A stretch of DNA of 64,000 bases from Rhodobacteraceae bacterium LNNU 3342 (GTDB lineage Bacteria > Pseudomonadota > Alphaproteobacteria > Rhodobacterales > Rhodobacteraceae): positions 62,001-126,000 of the forward strand of contig VUAW01000002.1 of NCBI GenBank assembly GCA_008711135.1, in the 5' to 3' direction. This document shows positions 1 through 7,550 of this stretch, one piece after another. The notes below the pieces were generated by a model that was not told the origin of the DNA, did not search any database, and saw nothing but the letters and a program-made list of their open reading frames with translations. Within the stretch, counting starts at the first letter, position 1; the number at the start of each line of letters is the position of its first letter. The position numbers and the translations under genes were made by a program.

Positions 1-86
1 CAGTGCCGCAAGAACGCTGCGCCCTTGCCCGAAAGGCATCCGAAAAGCATATGGTTCCATAGAGGCACATTCGCAAGGAGCACCAG

Positions 87-401
87 ATGACCACCTTTGA
101 TGAACGTGAAAGGGCCTTCGAAGCCAAGTTTGCCCATGACGAGGAAATGGAATTCAAGGCGGTTGCGCGGCGCAACAAGCTCTTGGGCCACTGGGCGGCG
201 GGGATTCTGGGGCTGCAGGGCGAGGCTGCCGACGCCTATGCCATGGAGGTGGTGAGAGCCGATTTCGAGGAAGCCGGTCACGAAGATGTGGTGCGCAAGG
301 TGTCCCGAGATCTGGGCGACCGCACCACCGACGCAGAGATCCGCAGCCGCATGCAAGAGCTTCTTCTGGTCGCCAAGGACCAGCTGACGCGTGAAGGGTG
401 A
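87..401 (+). CDS. F1-ATPase inhibitor subunit zeta (DUF1476 family)
   Basis: A 104-residue, charged, soluble and mostly helical protein of the DUF1476 family. The Paracoccus member is the zeta subunit, which inserts into F1 and blocks ATP hydrolysis by the respiratory ATP synthase. The N-terminus (MTTFDERERAFEAKFAHDEE) and the central LLGHWAAGILGL segment are typical, and the length matches the family. The ATG at 87 is preceded by AAGGAG at 75-80. It lies just upstream of the methyltransferase cluster but is separated from it by 128 bp containing inverted repeats, so it is probably a separate unit. No ATP synthase genes are in the window, as expected because zeta is usually encoded elsewhere. 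The family call is firm; the inhibitory function is by homology. Confidence 0.9.
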   Translation: MTTFDERERAFEAKFAHDEEMEFKAVARRNKLLGHWAAGILGLQGEAADAYAMEVVRADFEEAGHEDVVRKVSRDLGDRTTDAEIRSRMQELLLVAKDQLTREG

Positions 402-410
402 GGGTTCGCC

Positions 411-505
411 ATGAGCGGCGCTCATGATCATTATGTCCTATATGAAATTGTCTCAAGATCAGGCTTGTGGCAAAGAAACCGGAACGGGCGGCCCCTGGGC
501 CGCCC
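411..505 (+). promoter_or_regulatory. Leader with inverted repeats before the methyltransferase gene
   Basis: The gap between the zeta gene and the methyltransferase holds three symmetrical elements. ATGAGC (411-416) and GCTCAT (420-425) are perfect arms around GGC. ATGATCAT (424-431) is a palindrome. GGGCGGCCC (486-494) and GGGCCGCCC (497-505) form a strong GC-rich hairpin about 12 bases before the ribosome-binding site AAGAGG at 517-522. The first two could be a repressor operator. The hairpin has no U-tract, so it is either a factor-independent stop of low efficiency or a translational control element. I do not recognise a known SAM, SAH or cobalamin riboswitch here. Confidence 0.4.
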
Positions 506-529
506 CGCTGCTATCTAAGAGGATGTATC

Positions 530-1540
530 ATGAGGTCGGCACTGTCCCGCCTGCTTTCGGAACGCGACTGGCTGCTGGCTGACGGCGCCACCGGGACCAA
601 CCTGTTCAACATGGGCTTATCCTCGGGCGATGCGCCGGAACTGTGGAACGTGGACGAGCCCGCCAAGATCCGCGCCCTGTACCGTGGCGCGGTGGATGCC
701 GGATCGGACCTGTTCCTGACCAACAGCTTTGGCGGCAACGCCAGTCGCCTGCGCCTGCACCAAGCCGACAAGCGCGTGGACGAGTTGAACCGCGCCGCCG
801 CCGAACTGGGGCGTGAGATCGCGGATGCCGCCGGCCGCCCCGTCATCGTTGCTGGATCGATAGGCCCAACCGGTGAGATCATGGCGCCGATGGGCAACCT
901 GACCCATGCCCTTGCCGTAGAGATGTTCCACGAACAGGCCGAGGCGCTGAAGGCCGGCGGCGCCGACGTGCTGTGGGTCGAAACGATTTCTGCCCCCGAG
1001 GAATTCAAGGCTGCAGCCGAGGCGGCGCAGCGCGCCGGCATGCCCTGGTGCGGCACCATGAGCTTTGACACCGCTGGGCGCACGATGATGGGCCTGACCT
1101 CGGCCGGGCTGGTGGATCTGGTGGGCAAGCTCGCATATCCGCCGCTGGCCTTTGGGGCGAACTGCGGTGTGGGCGCCTCGGACCTAGTGCGTACTGTGCT
1201 GGGGTTCGCCGCGCAGGGGGCTGAACTTCCTATCATCGCCAAGGGGAATGCGGGCATCCCGAAATATCACGACGGGCACATCCACTATGATGGCACGCCG
1301 GAACTGATGGCCGAATATGCCGTGCTGGCCCGGGATGCCGGTGCCCGGATCATCGGCGGCTGCTGCGGCACGATGCCGGACCATCTTCGCGCGATGCGGG
1401 CGGCGCTGGAAACCCGCCCACCGGGGCCGCGCCCAACGCTGGACCAGATCACCGGCGCGCTGGGGGGCTTCTCCTCGACCAACGACGGCACCGGCCCGGA
1501 CGAAGGCGAAGGCCGCGTCCGCCGCCGCCGTCGGGGCTGA
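530..1540 (+). CDS. Homocysteine S-methyltransferase (methyltransferase part of a split methionine synthase; often annotated Bmt)
   Basis: A 336-residue protein of the pfam02574 barrel family, which methylates homocysteine to methionine using a zinc-activated thiolate. The zinc ligands are visible as the Cys of FGANCGVG and the Cys pair of GGCCGT near the C-terminus. The N-terminal LLADGATGTNL is the family's opening motif. The ATG at 530 is chosen over an upstream in-frame start because AAGAGG (517-522) precedes it and family homology begins at LLSERDW. Many annotations call this betaine-homocysteine methyltransferase. Because a corrinoid protein follows directly, it more likely acts as the homocysteine module of the three-part B12-dependent methionine synthase known from Phaeobacter and Dinoroseobacter. 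The last dozen residues are Arg-rich. Confidence 0.85.
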   Translation: MRSALSRLLSERDWLLADGATGTNLFNMGLSSGDAPELWNVDEPAKIRALYRGAVDAGSDLFLTNSFGGNASRLRLHQADKRVDELNRAAAELGREIADAAGRPVIVAGSIGPTGEIMAPMGNLTHALAVEMFHEQAEALKAGGADVLWVETISAPEEFKAAAEAAQRAGMPWCGTMSFDTAGRTMMGLTSAGLVDLVGKLAYPPLAFGANCGVGASDLVRTVLGFAAQGAELPIIAKGNAGIPKYHDGHIHYDGTPELMAEYAVLARDAGARIIGGCCGTMPDHLRAMRAALETRPPGPRPTLDQITGALGGFSSTNDGTGPDEGEGRVRRRRRG

Positions 1541-1553
1541 GGTCGGTTCGTGC

Positions 1554-1635
1554 GGACTGCACGTCGCAATCGTTGCAGTCCTCCAAACCCTTTTTCCGCA
1601 TGGATGAATGCAAGTGGTCAGGCGCGAAACGCGCC
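1554..1635 (+). promoter_or_regulatory. Structured spacer between methyltransferase and corrinoid-protein genes
   Basis: GGACTGCA (1554-1561) and TGCAGTCC (1574-1581) are perfect 8-bp arms around a 12-nt loop, followed after seven bases by CCCTTTTTCC. This resembles a weak intrinsic terminator or attenuator. A second hairpin, GGCGCG-AAA-CGCGCC at 1621-1635, sits 20 bases before the chosen ATG at 1656. Together they could set the ratio of the two enzyme parts. The structures are seen directly; the role is inferred. Confidence 0.35.
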
Positions 1636-1655
1636 ATCAGCAGGGGAATGCGCAA

Positions 1656-2357
1656 ATGGCCGATGACAACGAAGAGATCATCCTGTCCGAACTGCCGGAC
1701 GACGAACTTGTCCTTCAGATGCATGACGATCTTTACGACGGCCTCAAGGAAGAGATCGAGGAGGCGGTGCACATCCTGCTGGACCGCGGCTGGACCCCCT
1801 ACCGCATCCTGACCGAGGCGCTGGTTGCAGGGATGACCATCGTCGGCAACGACTTCCGCGACGGCATCCTGTTCGTGCCCGAGGTTCTGCTGGCCGCCAA
1901 CGCCATGAAGGGCGGGATGGCGATCCTGAAGCCGCTTCTGGTGGAGACCGGCGCGCCGCGGATGGGCAAGATGGTGATTGGCACCGTCAAGGGCGACATC
2001 CATGACATCGGCAAGAACCTTGTTGGCATGATGATGGAGGGTGCGGGCTTCGAGATCATCGACCTTGGCATCAACAACCCGGTCGAGAAGTATATCGAGG
2101 CGCTGGAGCGGGAAGGCGCGGATATCCTTGGCATGTCGGCGCTGCTGACGACCACGATGCCCTACATGAAGGTCGTGATCGACACGATGAAGGAAAAGGG
2201 CATCCGCGACGACTATATTGTACTGGTCGGCGGCGCCCCTCTGAACGAAGAGTTCGGCCGCGCGATCGGGGCCGACGCCTATTGCCGCGACGCTGCGGTG
2301 GCCGTCGAAACGGCCAAGGACTTCATCGCCCGCAAGCACAACCAGATGCGGACCTGA
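1656..2357 (+). CDS. Corrinoid (B12-binding) protein, cap and B12 domains of a split methionine synthase
   Basis: A 233-residue corrinoid shuttle protein that carries methylcobalamin between methyltransferase partners. Residues about 10-95 form the helical cap domain (LVAGMTIVGNDFRDGILFVPE). Residues from about 100 form the Rossmann-like cobalamin domain with the DxHxxG motif GDIHDIG; His116 is the lower axial cobalt ligand. The downstream SxL and GG segments (MSALLTTT, VGGAPL) line the nucleotide-tail pocket. The ATG at 1656 gives the usual length and has AGGGG about ten bases upstream; an upstream in-frame ATG at 1608 would add an unrelated Arg/Gln-rich stretch. It lies directly after the homocysteine methyltransferase. 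The third, pterin-binding part is not in the window. Confidence 0.88.
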   Translation: MADDNEEIILSELPDDELVLQMHDDLYDGLKEEIEEAVHILLDRGWTPYRILTEALVAGMTIVGNDFRDGILFVPEVLLAANAMKGGMAILKPLLVETGAPRMGKMVIGTVKGDIHDIGKNLVGMMMEGAGFEIIDLGINNPVEKYIEALEREGADILGMSALLTTTMPYMKVVIDTMKEKGIRDDYIVLVGGAPLNEEFGRAIGADAYCRDAAVAVETAKDFIARKHNQMRT

Positions 2358-2421
2358 TCCCAACGGCGCTGCCCGATCCGGCGGCGCCTATCGCCGGAAC
2401 GGCCTTCAAACGGGGCCTGCC

Positions 2422-2440
2422 CTGCCCCATATCGGGGCAG
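2422..2440 (+). promoter_or_regulatory. Intercistronic hairpin
   Basis: CTGCCCC (2422-2428) and GGGGCAG (2434-2440) are perfect 7-bp arms around ATATC. The stem ends two bases before the ribosome-binding site AAGGGAG of the 55-residue membrane protein. There is no U-tract, so it may be an RNA-processing or stability stem rather than a terminator. Confidence 0.35.
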
Positions 2441-2453
2441 AAAGGGAGATGAC

Positions 2454-2621
2454 ATGCCCCCTGCCCGCCTTGTCCTTTTGGTGACCGCGGTGATCAGCGC
2501 CGCCGGTCTTACCGTCCTGATTGCCGCCATCGCCGCGCCGGCCCTGTCGGAGGGACTGCTCTTTCCGCTCCCCCTGTTGATGGCCGCTGCCGTGGTCTTT
2601 CTCATGAGGCGGAGACCGTGA
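2454..2621 (+). CDS. Small hydrophobic membrane protein, 55 residues
   Basis: Start ATG 2454 is preceded by AAGGGAG at 2441-2447. The protein has two hydrophobic segments, about residues 5-28 (LVLLVTAVISAAGLTVLIA) and 36-50 (FPLPLLMAAAVVFLM), and ends in RRRP, suggesting a hairpin membrane protein with a cytoplasmic basic tail. Its stop TGA overlaps the GTG start of the DUF1638 gene (GTGA), so the two are probably translationally coupled. The start and coupling are convincing, but I do not recognise a family. It could serve the neighbouring methyl-transfer proteins or be a poorly conserved lineage gene. Confidence 0.55.
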   Translation: MPPARLVLLVTAVISAAGLTVLIAAIAAPALSEGLLFPLPLLMAAAVVFLMRRRP

Positions 2622-3262
2622 GCACCCCTCCTATCCCACGGGACGACATTCTGGCCGAGGCCGGTCTGCCGGCCAGCGGTCACGGGCGCGTGTTGCTGAT
2701 TGCCTGCGGGGCCCTTGCGCGGGAAATTCTTGCGTTGAAGGCTGGCAATGGCTGGGATCACCTGGACCTGACCTGCCTGCCCGCCAACCTGCACCTCTGG
2801 CCCGATCGCATCCCTGCGGCGGTCGAGGATGCGGTGCTGCGCCACCGCGACCAGTACGACAACATTTTCGTTGTTTATGCGGATTGCGGGACCGGTGGCC
2901 TGTTGCAGGCGAAATGCGCGGACCTCGGCGTGGACATGGTTCCGGGTCCGCACTGCTATTCGTTCTTTGAAGGCAACGAGGCCTTCGCCGCCCAGTCAGA
3001 GGACGAGTTCACTGCCTTCTACCTCACCGATTTCCTTGTCCGCCAGTTCGACGCCTTTGTCTGGCGGCCGATGGGGCTGGACCGGCACCCTGAACTGCGG
3101 GACATGTATTTCGCCCATTACGACCGGCTGATCTATCAGGCGCAGACGGATGATCCGACGCTGGATGCCAAGGCGCGGGACTGTGCCGCCCGCCTTGGCC
3201 TTCGCTACGAACGCCGCTTTACCGGCTATGGCGATCTGGCGCCGGCGCTGGCGGCGCTTTAG
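2618..3262 (+). CDS. DUF1638 domain protein associated with corrinoid methyltransferases
   Basis: A 214-residue soluble protein that matches DUF1638 from memory of the family. Visible conserved features are VLLIACGALAREI near the N-terminus, LTCLPANLHLWPDRIP, VVYADCGTGG, and the HCYSFFEGN segment with Cys and His residues that could bind metal or a corrinoid. It starts with GTG overlapping the stop of the small membrane protein. DUF1638 genes are commonly found beside corrinoid methyltransferases, so a role in loading, reactivating or serving the B12 protein is plausible, but no biochemical function is known to me. Its stop overlaps the stop of the convergent dgt gene by four bases. Confidence 0.75.
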   Translation: MSTPPIPRDDILAEAGLPASGHGRVLLIACGALAREILALKAGNGWDHLDLTCLPANLHLWPDRIPAAVEDAVLRHRDQYDNIFVVYADCGTGGLLQAKCADLGVDMVPGPHCYSFFEGNEAFAAQSEDEFTAFYLTDFLVRQFDAFVWRPMGLDRHPELRDMYFAHYDRLIYQAQTDDPTLDAKARDCAARLGLRYERRFTGYGDLAPALAAL

Positions 3263-4395
3263 CCTAGCAGCCGCCCGTGTTCCTGGATGGCAAAGCGGTC
3301 GGTCATCCCCGCCACGTAATCCGAAACGATGCGCGCCAATGCTGTTTCATCCTGCGCCCGCGCCACATCGGCCCGCCACGCCGCAGGCAAGAGCTCCGGC
3401 CGCGACATGTAAAGCGGGAACAGGTCCCGGACCATCGCCGTCACCCGCGCCCGTTCCTTCATCACCGACGGTGCACGGTACATGCGGGTGAACAGGAATT
3501 GCCGGATCGCCTTCAACTCCATGTAGAGCTTCTTGGAAAAGCGGATGATTGTGGTGCCCATGTTGCGGATGTCCTGCGGAGATTGCGGTTGTGCCGCATC
3601 CAGCCTGGCCCGCGCCACGGCGATCACATCCTCCACCAGCACGCCAAAGACGCGCCGCAGCGCCTCATGCCGCCGCCGCATCGGGTCTAGACCGGGATAT
3701 AGCCGGTCCACCTCCTCGAACGCGGGGCCGGTGACGGGCAGTTCCATCAGGTCGGCCTCGGTGAAAAGGCCCGACCGAAGCCCGTCATGCAGGTCGTGAT
3801 GGGAATAGGCCACGTCATCAGCGATGGCCGCCACCTGCGCCTCCGCACTTGCGTGGGTATGCAGTTCAAGGTCGTAGAGCGCGTTGAACTCTGCCAGCGC
3901 ATAGGGGATCTCTCCCACCACCGGGCCGTTGTGCTTGGCGATGCCTTCCAGCGTTTCCCACGTCAGGTTCAGCCCGTCGAAATCGGCGTAGTGCCGTTCC
4001 AGCGACGTGACGATGCGGATCGCCTGCGCGTTGTGGTCGAACCCGCCGTAAGGGGCCATCAGCTCGCCCAGCGCGTCCTCCCCTGTATGGCCAAAGGGGG
4101 TGTGGCCAAGGTCATGGGCCAGCGCCACCGCCTCTGCCAGCTCCTCGTTCAAGCCAAGGACGCCGGCGATGGTGCGGGCGACCTGCGCCACCTCGATCGA
4201 ATGGGTCAGGCGGGTGCGGTAGTAATCGCCCTCATGCTCGACGAACACCTGCGTCTTGTGCTTCAGCCGCCGAAAGGCTGAGGAGTGGATGATCCGGTCG
4301 CGATCACGTTGAAACTCGCTGCGAAAGGTGCTCATCCGTTCGGGATAGAGACGACCGCGCGTCTGGGCAGGGTCCGAGGCATAGCTGGCGAGCAT
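3259..4395 (-). CDS. dgt: Deoxyguanosinetriphosphate triphosphohydrolase-like protein
   Basis: A 378-residue HD-domain phosphohydrolase that cleaves dNTPs to deoxynucleoside and triphosphate, helping balance nucleotide pools. Metal-binding residues appear as RLTHSIEV (first His) and AHDLGHTPFGHTGE (the HD pair), followed by a later DDVAYSHHD segment. The N-terminal signature RDRDRIIHSSAFRRLKHKTQVF is typical of the short alphaproteobacterial type. The ATG at 4395 gives full homology. It is divergent from erpA, and the 80-bp space between them contains the erpA promoter. Biological substrate preference cannot be told from sequence. Confidence 0.9.
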   Translation of the reverse strand: MLASYASDPAQTRGRLYPERMSTFRSEFQRDRDRIIHSSAFRRLKHKTQVFVEHEGDYYRTRLTHSIEVAQVARTIAGVLGLNEELAEAVALAHDLGHTPFGHTGEDALGELMAPYGGFDHNAQAIRIVTSLERHYADFDGLNLTWETLEGIAKHNGPVVGEIPYALAEFNALYDLELHTHASAEAQVAAIADDVAYSHHDLHDGLRSGLFTEADLMELPVTGPAFEEVDRLYPGLDPMRRRHEALRRVFGVLVEDVIAVARARLDAAQPQSPQDIRNMGTTIIRFSKKLYMELKAIRQFLFTRMYRAPSVMKERARVTAMVRDLFPLYMSRPELLPAAWRADVARAQDETALARIVSDYVAGMTDRFAIQEHGRLLG

Positions 4396-4408
4396 GGGGC
4401 TCCCGTTC

Positions 4409-4437
4409 TTGTCGTGGCCATCTGTGCTGCTTATATT
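4409..4437 (+). promoter_or_regulatory. Sigma-70-type promoter for erpA
   Basis: TTGTCG (4409-4414) and TATATT (4432-4437) are separated by exactly 17 bp. The -10 element has one mismatch to consensus and the -35 element has two. Transcription would begin near 4444. That leaves about 14 nt before an ATG at 4458 and about 32 nt before the ATG at 4476, which favours the second start. Position and spacing make this the most convincing promoter in the window. Confidence 0.55.
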
Positions 4438-4475
4438 CGATCCCGTAACATCCTGAAATGCCGAAATGGACCGCC

Positions 4476-4808
4476 ATGGACCTGACGCTTCCGCCCAAAG
4501 TCACCGACCGCGCCTTTGAACGCTTGGCCGAAATCGCCGAATCTGCCGGTGCGCCCTGTGCGCTGCGCGTCGCGGTTGAAGGCGGCGGCTGTTCCGGCTT
4601 CCAGTATGACATCAAGCTGGACGAACCGGCGCCCGACGATCTGGTTCTGGAAAAGAACGGGCAACGGGTGCTGGTCGATCCGGTGTCGCTGCCGTTCCTG
4701 CAGAACGCGGTGATCGATTTCACCGAAGAACTGATCGGCGCGCGCTTCGTGATCGAAAATCCGAACGCCTCCAGTTCCTGTGGCTGCGGGGTCAGCTTTT
4801 CAATCTGA
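4476..4808 (+). CDS. erpA: Iron-sulfur cluster insertion protein, HesB/IscA family (ErpA type)
   Basis: A 110-residue A-type carrier that receives Fe-S clusters and passes them to apo-enzymes. The three ligand cysteines are clear: the Cys of GGGCSGFQY, then the SSCGCG pair at the C-terminus. The middle DPVSLPFL and IDFTEELIGARFVIENPNA blocks are diagnostic. I chose the ATG at 4476 (MDLTLPPKV) because family members begin there; an in-frame ATG at 4458 would add six residues. Neither has an obvious ribosome-binding site, consistent with a short leader from the promoter at 4409-4437. IscA and ErpA are hard to separate by sequence, so the symbol is the usual alphaproteobacterial assignment. Confidence 0.88.
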   Translation: MDLTLPPKVTDRAFERLAEIAESAGAPCALRVAVEGGGCSGFQYDIKLDEPAPDDLVLEKNGQRVLVDPVSLPFLQNAVIDFTEELIGARFVIENPNASSSCGCGVSFSI

Positions 4809-4850
4809 GCCAGCCGCGCTATCCCTTGGCGGCACAGTCAGGGGATGGCC

Positions 4851-5630
4851 ATGAAGATCGCAAGCTTCAACATCAACGGGATCAAGGCGCGGGCAGAGGC
4901 CCTGCCCCGCTGGCTTGACCATGCCAATCCCGATGTGGTGGTCCTGCAGGAAATCAAGACGGTTGATGAAGCCTTCCCGCGCGAGATGTTCGAGGAACGC
5001 GGCTACAACGTCGAAACCCATGGGCAGAAAAGCTTCAACGGCGTCGCGATCCTGTCGAAATACCCGCTGGAAGATGTGACGCGCGGCCTCCCGGGCGATG
5101 ACACCGACGAACAGGCCCGCTGGATCGAGGCGACGGTGACCGGCAAGCGCGCGATCCGCATCTGCGGGCTCTACCTGCCGAACGGGAACCCGGTTCCGGG
5201 GCCGAAATACGACTACAAGCTCGCCTGGATGGCGCGGATGGAACAACGGGCCCGCGATCTGCTGGCTTCGGAAGAGCCCGCAGTGATGCTGGGCGACTAC
5301 AACATCATCCCGCAGGCCGAGGATGCCGCCCGCCCCGAGGCCTGGCGCGAAGACGCGCTGTTCAGGCTGGAAAGCCGCGAGGCGTTCCGGCGGATCCTGA
5401 ACCTTGGCTTCACCGACGCCTTTCGGGCGCGGCATCAGGGGCCGGGGCATTACACCTTCTGGGATTATCAGGCGGGATCGTGGCGGCGCAACGACGGCAT
5501 CCGGATCGACCACCTGCTGCTGACGCCGCAGGCCGCAGACCTCTTGCGCGACTGCCAGATCGACAGTTCCGAACGCGCGGGCGACAAGCCTTCGGACCAT
5601 GTGCCGATCTGGGCCGATCTCGACGCCTGA
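4851..5630 (+). CDS. xthA: Exodeoxyribonuclease III
   Basis: A 259-residue AP endonuclease / 3'-5' exonuclease of the EEP fold, acting in base-excision repair. Catalytic motifs are in order: KIASFNINGI (metal-binding Asn), LQEIK (Glu), YLPNGN (Tyr), LGDYNI (Asp, Asn) and, at the end, KPSDHVPIWADLD with the catalytic His. I start at ATG 4851 because AGGGG at 4840-4844 is six bases upstream; the in-frame ATG at 4845 touches that ribosome-binding site directly. It follows erpA by 42 bp and precedes dctB by 39 bp, all on the same strand. Confidence 0.93.
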   Translation: MKIASFNINGIKARAEALPRWLDHANPDVVVLQEIKTVDEAFPREMFEERGYNVETHGQKSFNGVAILSKYPLEDVTRGLPGDDTDEQARWIEATVTGKRAIRICGLYLPNGNPVPGPKYDYKLAWMARMEQRARDLLASEEPAVMLGDYNIIPQAEDAARPEAWREDALFRLESREAFRRILNLGFTDAFRARHQGPGHYTFWDYQAGSWRRNDGIRIDHLLLTPQAADLLRDCQIDSSERAGDKPSDHVPIWADLDA

Positions 5631-5669
5631 AAGCGTTTTGCGCCCCCCTTCACCGGGCTAGAATAGGAC

Positions 5670-7550
5670 ATGAGCGATATCCCCGCCCCTTTTGCCGGTC
5701 CAGGTCTGCGCCGCCCGCTGCTGCGGCACAGCTGGCCGTGGCTTCTGGGTATTGCGCTGGTGCTCGTGGTCGGGATCGGGACCTTCGGGGGCCGCTACGC
5801 GACGACCCTGACCTTTGACGCGGCGGCGCAGCGGGGGGAAAACACTCTGCGCCTTGCCGTAGCCGCCCTGCGCGGCCAGATGGCCCGGTTCGAGCGTCTG
5901 CCGGAACTTGTCGCCGATCACGAGATCATCCAGGAGGTCGCCCGCAATCCGGGCGATGCCACGCGGATTGCCCAAGGGAATGCCTACTTGGCCGAGATCA
6001 ACGAGCTTCTCCAGTCTTCGGACATCTATGTCATGGGGGTGGACGGCACGACCCTTGCGGCCAGCAACTACAGTACGACCACCTCCTTTGTGGGCGAAAA
6101 CTTCTCCTATCGGCCTTACTTCTTCGACGCCATTGCCGGTCAGCAGGGACGGTTCTTCGCCTTGGGAACGACTTCAGCGCGGCGGGGGTATTACTTTGGC
6201 GCCCCCATCCGCGACGGGGACGTGATCCTTGGTGTCGTCGCCTTCAAGATCGACGTGGACGGGATCGAGGAGACCTGGCGCGGCGGCGACTATGAAATCG
6301 TCGTGACCGATCCCGAAGGCATCATCTTCATGGCCACCCGCGCCGACTGGCAGTTCGGCGCCCTCATGCCCCTGACGCCCGACCGGCGCGAACGCACCGC
6401 CCTCACCCGCCGCTATGCGGATGTGCAGCTGCGCGAACTGCCGGTGACAATGAGTGAACAGGGCGGGCACCCCTTGCTGGAGGTGCGGGGGCCGGGGGAT
6501 CCGCACGAATATCTTGTCCTTGCCGAAACGATGCCAGAGGCAGGATGGACGGTGCAGGTGCTGCTGGACACGCGATCAGCCCGTGCGCAGGCGCTGGGCG
6601 CGGTGATGCTGGCGCTGTTGATCGTAGGTCTGGGCACGATGGGTGCCGCCGTCTGGCTGCAGCGCCGCGCCCAGCTGCACGAACGCCTGCAGATGCAGCG
6701 CGAGGCGCGGGCGGAACTTGAGCGCCGCGTCACTGTCCGCACGCGCGAGCTTGCCTCCGTCAACCGCATGCTGGAGGACGAAGTCGCCGAACGCCGCGCG
6801 ACCGAGGCAGAGTTGCGCCAGGCTCAGGCGAACCTGGTTCAGGCCGGCAAGCTTGCCGCGCTTGGCCAGATGTCGGCGGCCCTGAGCCACGAATTCAATC
6901 AGCCTCTGGGCGCCGCCCGCAATTACGCCGACAATGCGCTGGTGTTGCTGGACCGTGGCCGGACTGCCGAGGCGCGGGACAACATCGCCAAGGTCGTGGG
7001 GCTGGTGGAACGTATGGCCTCCATCAGCCGCCACCTGCGCAATTTCGCCCGCAAGCCCAACCGGCGGCTGGAACGGGTTCCGGTAGCCGAGGTCATGGCC
7101 GACAGCGCGGAAATCGCCGCCTTCCGCCTGCGCGCCGCCGACGCCACGCTGGAAGTTGACGCGGGGCCGGTGGCGGTTCTGGCGGAAAGGATCCGTCTGC
7201 AGCAGGTGCTGGTCAACCTGATCTCCAACGCTGCCGACGCGGTCGAGGGGGCCGAGGATCGCCGCATCACCGTCATTGCCCGCGCCACCGGGGGCCGTGC
7301 CGAAATCAGCGTCCGCGACCGCGGCCCCGGCGTGCCGCAGGCGATCGCCGAGCGGATCTTTGACCCGTTCTTCACCACCAAGGGCGTGGGCCGGGGGCTG
7401 GGCCTCGGGCTTTCCATCTCTTACAACATCGTCAAGGACTTTGGCGGAGAGTTGCGCCTCGCCAACCACCCGGAGGGCGGCGCGGTCTTCACCCTCGATC
7501 TGGCGCTGGCGGAGGAGAAGGATGAACGGCAAGATACTGCTGGTCGATGA
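5670..7550 (+). CDS. dctB: C4-dicarboxylate-type sensor histidine kinase
   Basis: A 626-residue membrane kinase. A membrane helix lies at about residues 23-41 and a second at about 309-328. Between them is a large periplasmic double-PAS-like sensor with the family marker LLQSSDIYVMGVDGTTLAASNY. A coiled coil follows (REARAELERRVTVRTREL), then a HisKA domain with SHEFNQPLG, in which His407 should be phosphorylated, and a HATPase domain (NLISNAADAVEGA, GLGLGLSISYNIVKDFGG). The dctD coding region begins 29 bp before this one ends, so the pair is coupled. Classic DctB senses succinate, fumarate and malate. Here the next genes are a TAXI-type TRAP system, so the ligand may differ. Confidence 0.9.
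   Translation: MSDIPAPFAGPGLRRPLLRHSWPWLLGIALVLVVGIGTFGGRYATTLTFDAAAQRGENTLRLAVAALRGQMARFERLPELVADHEIIQEVARNPGDATRIAQGNAYLAEINELLQSSDIYVMGVDGTTLAASNYSTTTSFVGENFSYRPYFFDAIAGQQGRFFALGTTSARRGYYFGAPIRDGDVILGVVAFKIDVDGIEETWRGGDYEIVVTDPEGIIFMATRADWQFGALMPLTPDRRERTALTRRYADVQLRELPVTMSEQGGHPLLEVRGPGDPHEYLVLAETMPEAGWTVQVLLDTRSARAQALGAVMLALLIVGLGTMGAAVWLQRRAQLHERLQMQREARAELERRVTVRTRELASVNRMLEDEVAERRATEAELRQAQANLVQAGKLAALGQMSAALSHEFNQPLGAARNYADNALVLLDRGRTAEARDNIAKVVGLVERMASISRHLRNFARKPNRRLERVPVAEVMADSAEIAAFRLRAADATLEVDAGPVAVLAERIRLQQVLVNLISNAADAVEGAEDRRITVIARATGGRAEISVRDRGPGVPQAIAERIFDPFFTTKGVGRGLGLGLSISYNIVKDFGGELRLANHPEGGAVFTLDLALAEEKDERQDTAGR

Noticed and set aside
411-518. 35-codon plus-strand ORF in the methyltransferase leader
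   Set aside because: No ribosome-binding site, overlaps the palindromes and GC-rich stem, and its peptide shows no regulatory run such as repeated Met codons.
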